A DNA stretch of 6,322 nucleotides from a bacterium (GTDB taxonomy: Bacteria; Desulfobacterota; GWC2-55-46), in assembly GCA_027310325.1 (NCBI GenBank), contig DAIDBB010000234.1:1-6322 (forward strand), given 5' to 3'. Both the position numbers and the translations under genes were made by a program. Numbering within the stretch: the first letter of the stretch is position 1; each line of letters starts with the position of its first letter. The notes beneath the pieces are model-generated. The model was not told the origin of the DNA and searched no databases. It saw only the letters and a list, made by a program, of their open reading frames with translations. Below are positions 4,767 through 6,322 of this stretch, one piece after another.

Positions 4767-6322
4767 ATGAAGTTTGAAAGTCTAGGGCTCCACCCGGACA
4801 TCCTCAAAGGCATACAGGATGCCGGCTTCGAGCATTGCACGCCGGTCCAGGAGCAGTCGCTTCCGGAGTGCCTGGCCGGAAAGGACGTGATAGCCCAATC
4901 ACAGACAGGCTTCGGCAAGACCGCGGTCTTTCTCCTGGCCATAATGAGCAGGCTCGCCCCGGACGTCGCGTCCGGCAAACCGAGGGCCCTTGTCGTGGTG
5001 CCCACGAGGGAGCTAGCCGCGCAGGTCATGGACGACTCGGTAAAGCTCGGCTCGCACACGCCCTTCAGGTCGGTGGCCGTCTACGGCGGCGTCGAGTACA
5101 ACAAACAGACCGATGCGCTCAAAAAGGGCGTCGACCTCGTGGTCGCGACCCCGGGGCGCATGATAGACCTGTACAAGTCGAGGGCGCTCTCATTGGACGA
5201 GATAGAGATATTCGTGATCGACGAGGCGGACCGGATGTTCGACATGGGCTTCGCCCCGGACGTGATGTACATAGCCGGGAAGCTCCCGAAAAAGAAGCCG
5301 AGGCAGACGATGCTCTTCTCGGCGACCATCGACGACAACGTCAGGAGGCTCGCCTCGCGCTACATGAGGCCGGAGCCCGCGGTGATAGAGATAGAGCCGG
5401 AGCAGGTCACCGTAAATTCCATCGACCAGAAGGTCGTATACTGCTCCAACGAGGAGAAGGTCCCTGTGCTCCTCACGCTCCTCAAGAGGCCGGGCGTGGA
5501 GCGCGCGATAATATTCACGAACATGAAAAGGACCGCCGAGACCGTAGGCTGGAAGCTTGCCGGCAACGGCATTCCCGCAAAGGTGCTGACCGGAGACCTG
5601 AGCCAGGAACGGCGCCAGAGGATAATAGACGGCATGAAGTCCGGTAAACTCAAGACGCTCGTCGCGACCGACGTCGCGGCCCGAGGGCTCCACATAGAGG
5701 CCGTCTCTCACGTCATAAACTACGACCTGCCGGACGACGCCGCGAACTACGTCCACAGGATAGGGAGGACCGCCAGGGCGGGAAAGTCCGGCAAGGCCTA
5801 TAGCCTCGTCTGCGAGGACCACGCGCTAAATCTCCCTGAGATAGAAAAGTACATAGAGCGGAAGATCGAAAGCGAATGGATAGAGGACTCCGAGATGGCG
5901 AAAGACGTCTCCGGCCAGGCCCCGGAGAGGAAGAGGCGCTTCGAGAGAAGGGAGAAGAAGCCCGTCGAGCGCTTCGAAAGAAGGGGCAAAAGGCCCCGGC
6001 ACGGCGCCGGCGAGGGCGCCCCGAAAGGGAAAAAGCCGCAACCCCAGGGTGCGGCGAAGCCGGCTCCGGCCGGTGAAAAGCGCGTCCATGCGATAAAGAC
6101 CGAAAGGCCGGGCGCTGGCGGACCGGAAGGCCGCCCCCGGAGCCGCCGCGCAAGGCGCTTCCCGGAAAGAAAAGAAGGTCAACCCCATCGCCCGGCGAGG
6201 GAGGCCCGGCACGCCGAAAAGCCCGCGAAGACGGCCCCACCAGCCGAGCCGCCGCTTACGTACTCCAGGGCCGCAATCCCGGAGCCTAAGCCCGAGGCCG
6301 CAAAGCCGGAGACCTCCAAAGA
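4767..6322 (+). CDS. rhlB: RhlB-like DEAD-box ATP-dependent RNA helicase, 3' end outside the window
   Basis: The first 518 codons are present; no stop occurs before the edge. Helicase motifs run in order: Q motif (F3, Q28), I SQTGFGKT (45-52), Ia PTREL (79-83), GG (107-108), Ib TPGR (128-131), II DEAD (152-155), III SAT (185-187), IV IIFTNMKR (248-255), V ATDVAARGLHI (300-310) and VI HRIGRTARAG (330-339). ARGLHI in place of the usual ARGLDI, and the CEDHALNLPEIEKYI segment, recall E. coli RhlB, the helicase of the RNA degradosome; orthology is likely but not proven. It should unwind short RNA duplexes with ATP in the cytoplasm. From about 385 a low-complexity tail rich in R, K, P, A and E extends at least 130 residues, longer than in E. 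coli RhlB, and probably binds RNA. F49 in the P-loop is unusual. AAGGA precedes the ATG by five bases. Confidence 0.9.
   Translation, partial: MKFESLGLHPDILKGIQDAGFEHCTPVQEQSLPECLAGKDVIAQSQTGFGKTAVFLLAIMSRLAPDVASGKPRALVVVPTRELAAQVMDDSVKLGSHTPFRSVAVYGGVEYNKQTDALKKGVDLVVATPGRMIDLYKSRALSLDEIEIFVIDEADRMFDMGFAPDVMYIAGKLPKKKPRQTMLFSATIDDNVRRLASRYMRPEPAVIEIEPEQVTVNSIDQKVVYCSNEEKVPVLLTLLKRPGVERAIIFTNMKRTAETVGWKLAGNGIPAKVLTGDLSQERRQRIIDGMKSGKLKTLVATDVAARGLHIEAVSHVINYDLPDDAANYVHRIGRTARAGKSGKAYSLVCEDHALNLPEIEKYIERKIESEWIEDSEMAKDVSGQAPERKRRFERREKKPVERFERRGKRPRHGAGEGAPKGKKPQPQGAAKPAPAGEKRVHAIKTERPGAGGPEGRPRSRRARRFPERKEGQPHRPAREARHAEKPAKTAPPAEPPLTYSRAAIPEPKPEAAKPETSK

Noticed and set aside
4835..5647. 270-codon plus-strand open frame within the helicase gene
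   Set aside because: The true frame starting at 4767 carries every DEAD-box motif; this frame gives an arginine/glycine-rich shadow product.
5190..6240. Long minus-strand open frames opposite the helicase
   Set aside because: They are antisense shadows created by high GC at the third codon position; no RBS or recognisable domain.
1..6322. Search for CRISPR arrays, toxin-antitoxin pairs, phage or defence genes, tRNA and riboswitches
   Set aside because: No regularly spaced repeats, no tRNA-like cloverleaf, no integrase, nuclease or defence motif, and no known riboswitch core was recognised on either strand by eye.

Overview
The window comes from a GC-rich bacterium whose codon choice leans on AGG (Arg), ATA (Ile) and GTC/CTC. 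A Mth938-like protein, a REC-PilZ protein, an RhlB-like helicase with a long basic tail and a small CxxC/CxxC protein together suggest a deltaproteobacterial-type (Desulfobacterota/Myxococcota) or Nitrospirota genome. That placement is an inference from gene content and style, not proven by any marker gene. The DNA looks chromosomal: there is no phage, plasmid, CRISPR, rRNA or tRNA signal.

Layout from left to right. At 1-12 a Shine-Dalgarno-like GGAGG on the minus strand points to a gene starting just off the left edge. At 92-247 (minus) is a tiny zinc-ribbon-like protein whose strong promoter (257-285) sits so close that the mRNA is probably leaderless. Between 290 and 462 are two terminator-like hairpins and a third perfect hairpin, which could be a small transcript on the minus strand. 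At 477-2474 (minus) is a complete GH13 / CBM48 enzyme of glucan-branching type, with its own strong RBS, promoter and terminator. A 28-bp near-perfect palindrome (2546-2573) carries divergent TTGACA boxes and separates it from the plus-strand Mth938/DUF498 gene (2631-2993). A convergent terminator follows, then a small two-helix membrane protein (3085-3342, minus).

From 3343 to 3875 there is about 500 bp without a convincing gene. It is more AT-rich than its surroundings and holds a TATAAT box for the membrane-protein gene, degenerate dispersed-repeat motifs, a REP-like hairpin and a possible sigma-54 promoter. Then come a REC-PilZ response regulator (3876-4625) with altered key residues and an RhlB-like DEAD-box RNA helicase (4767 to the right edge, incomplete) behind tandem TATAAT boxes and a 5'-UTR stem-loop.

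These genes do not form one operon: nearly each has its own promoter or terminator, and strands alternate. They appear to be unrelated housekeeping or regulatory functions (glucan metabolism, a small conserved protein, envelope, signalling, RNA turnover). I found no convincing new multi-gene system. The points most worth checking are the leaderless zinc-ribbon gene, the orphan hairpin region beside it, the palindrome between the divergent genes, and the unusual residues in the REC-PilZ protein and the helicase P-loop.
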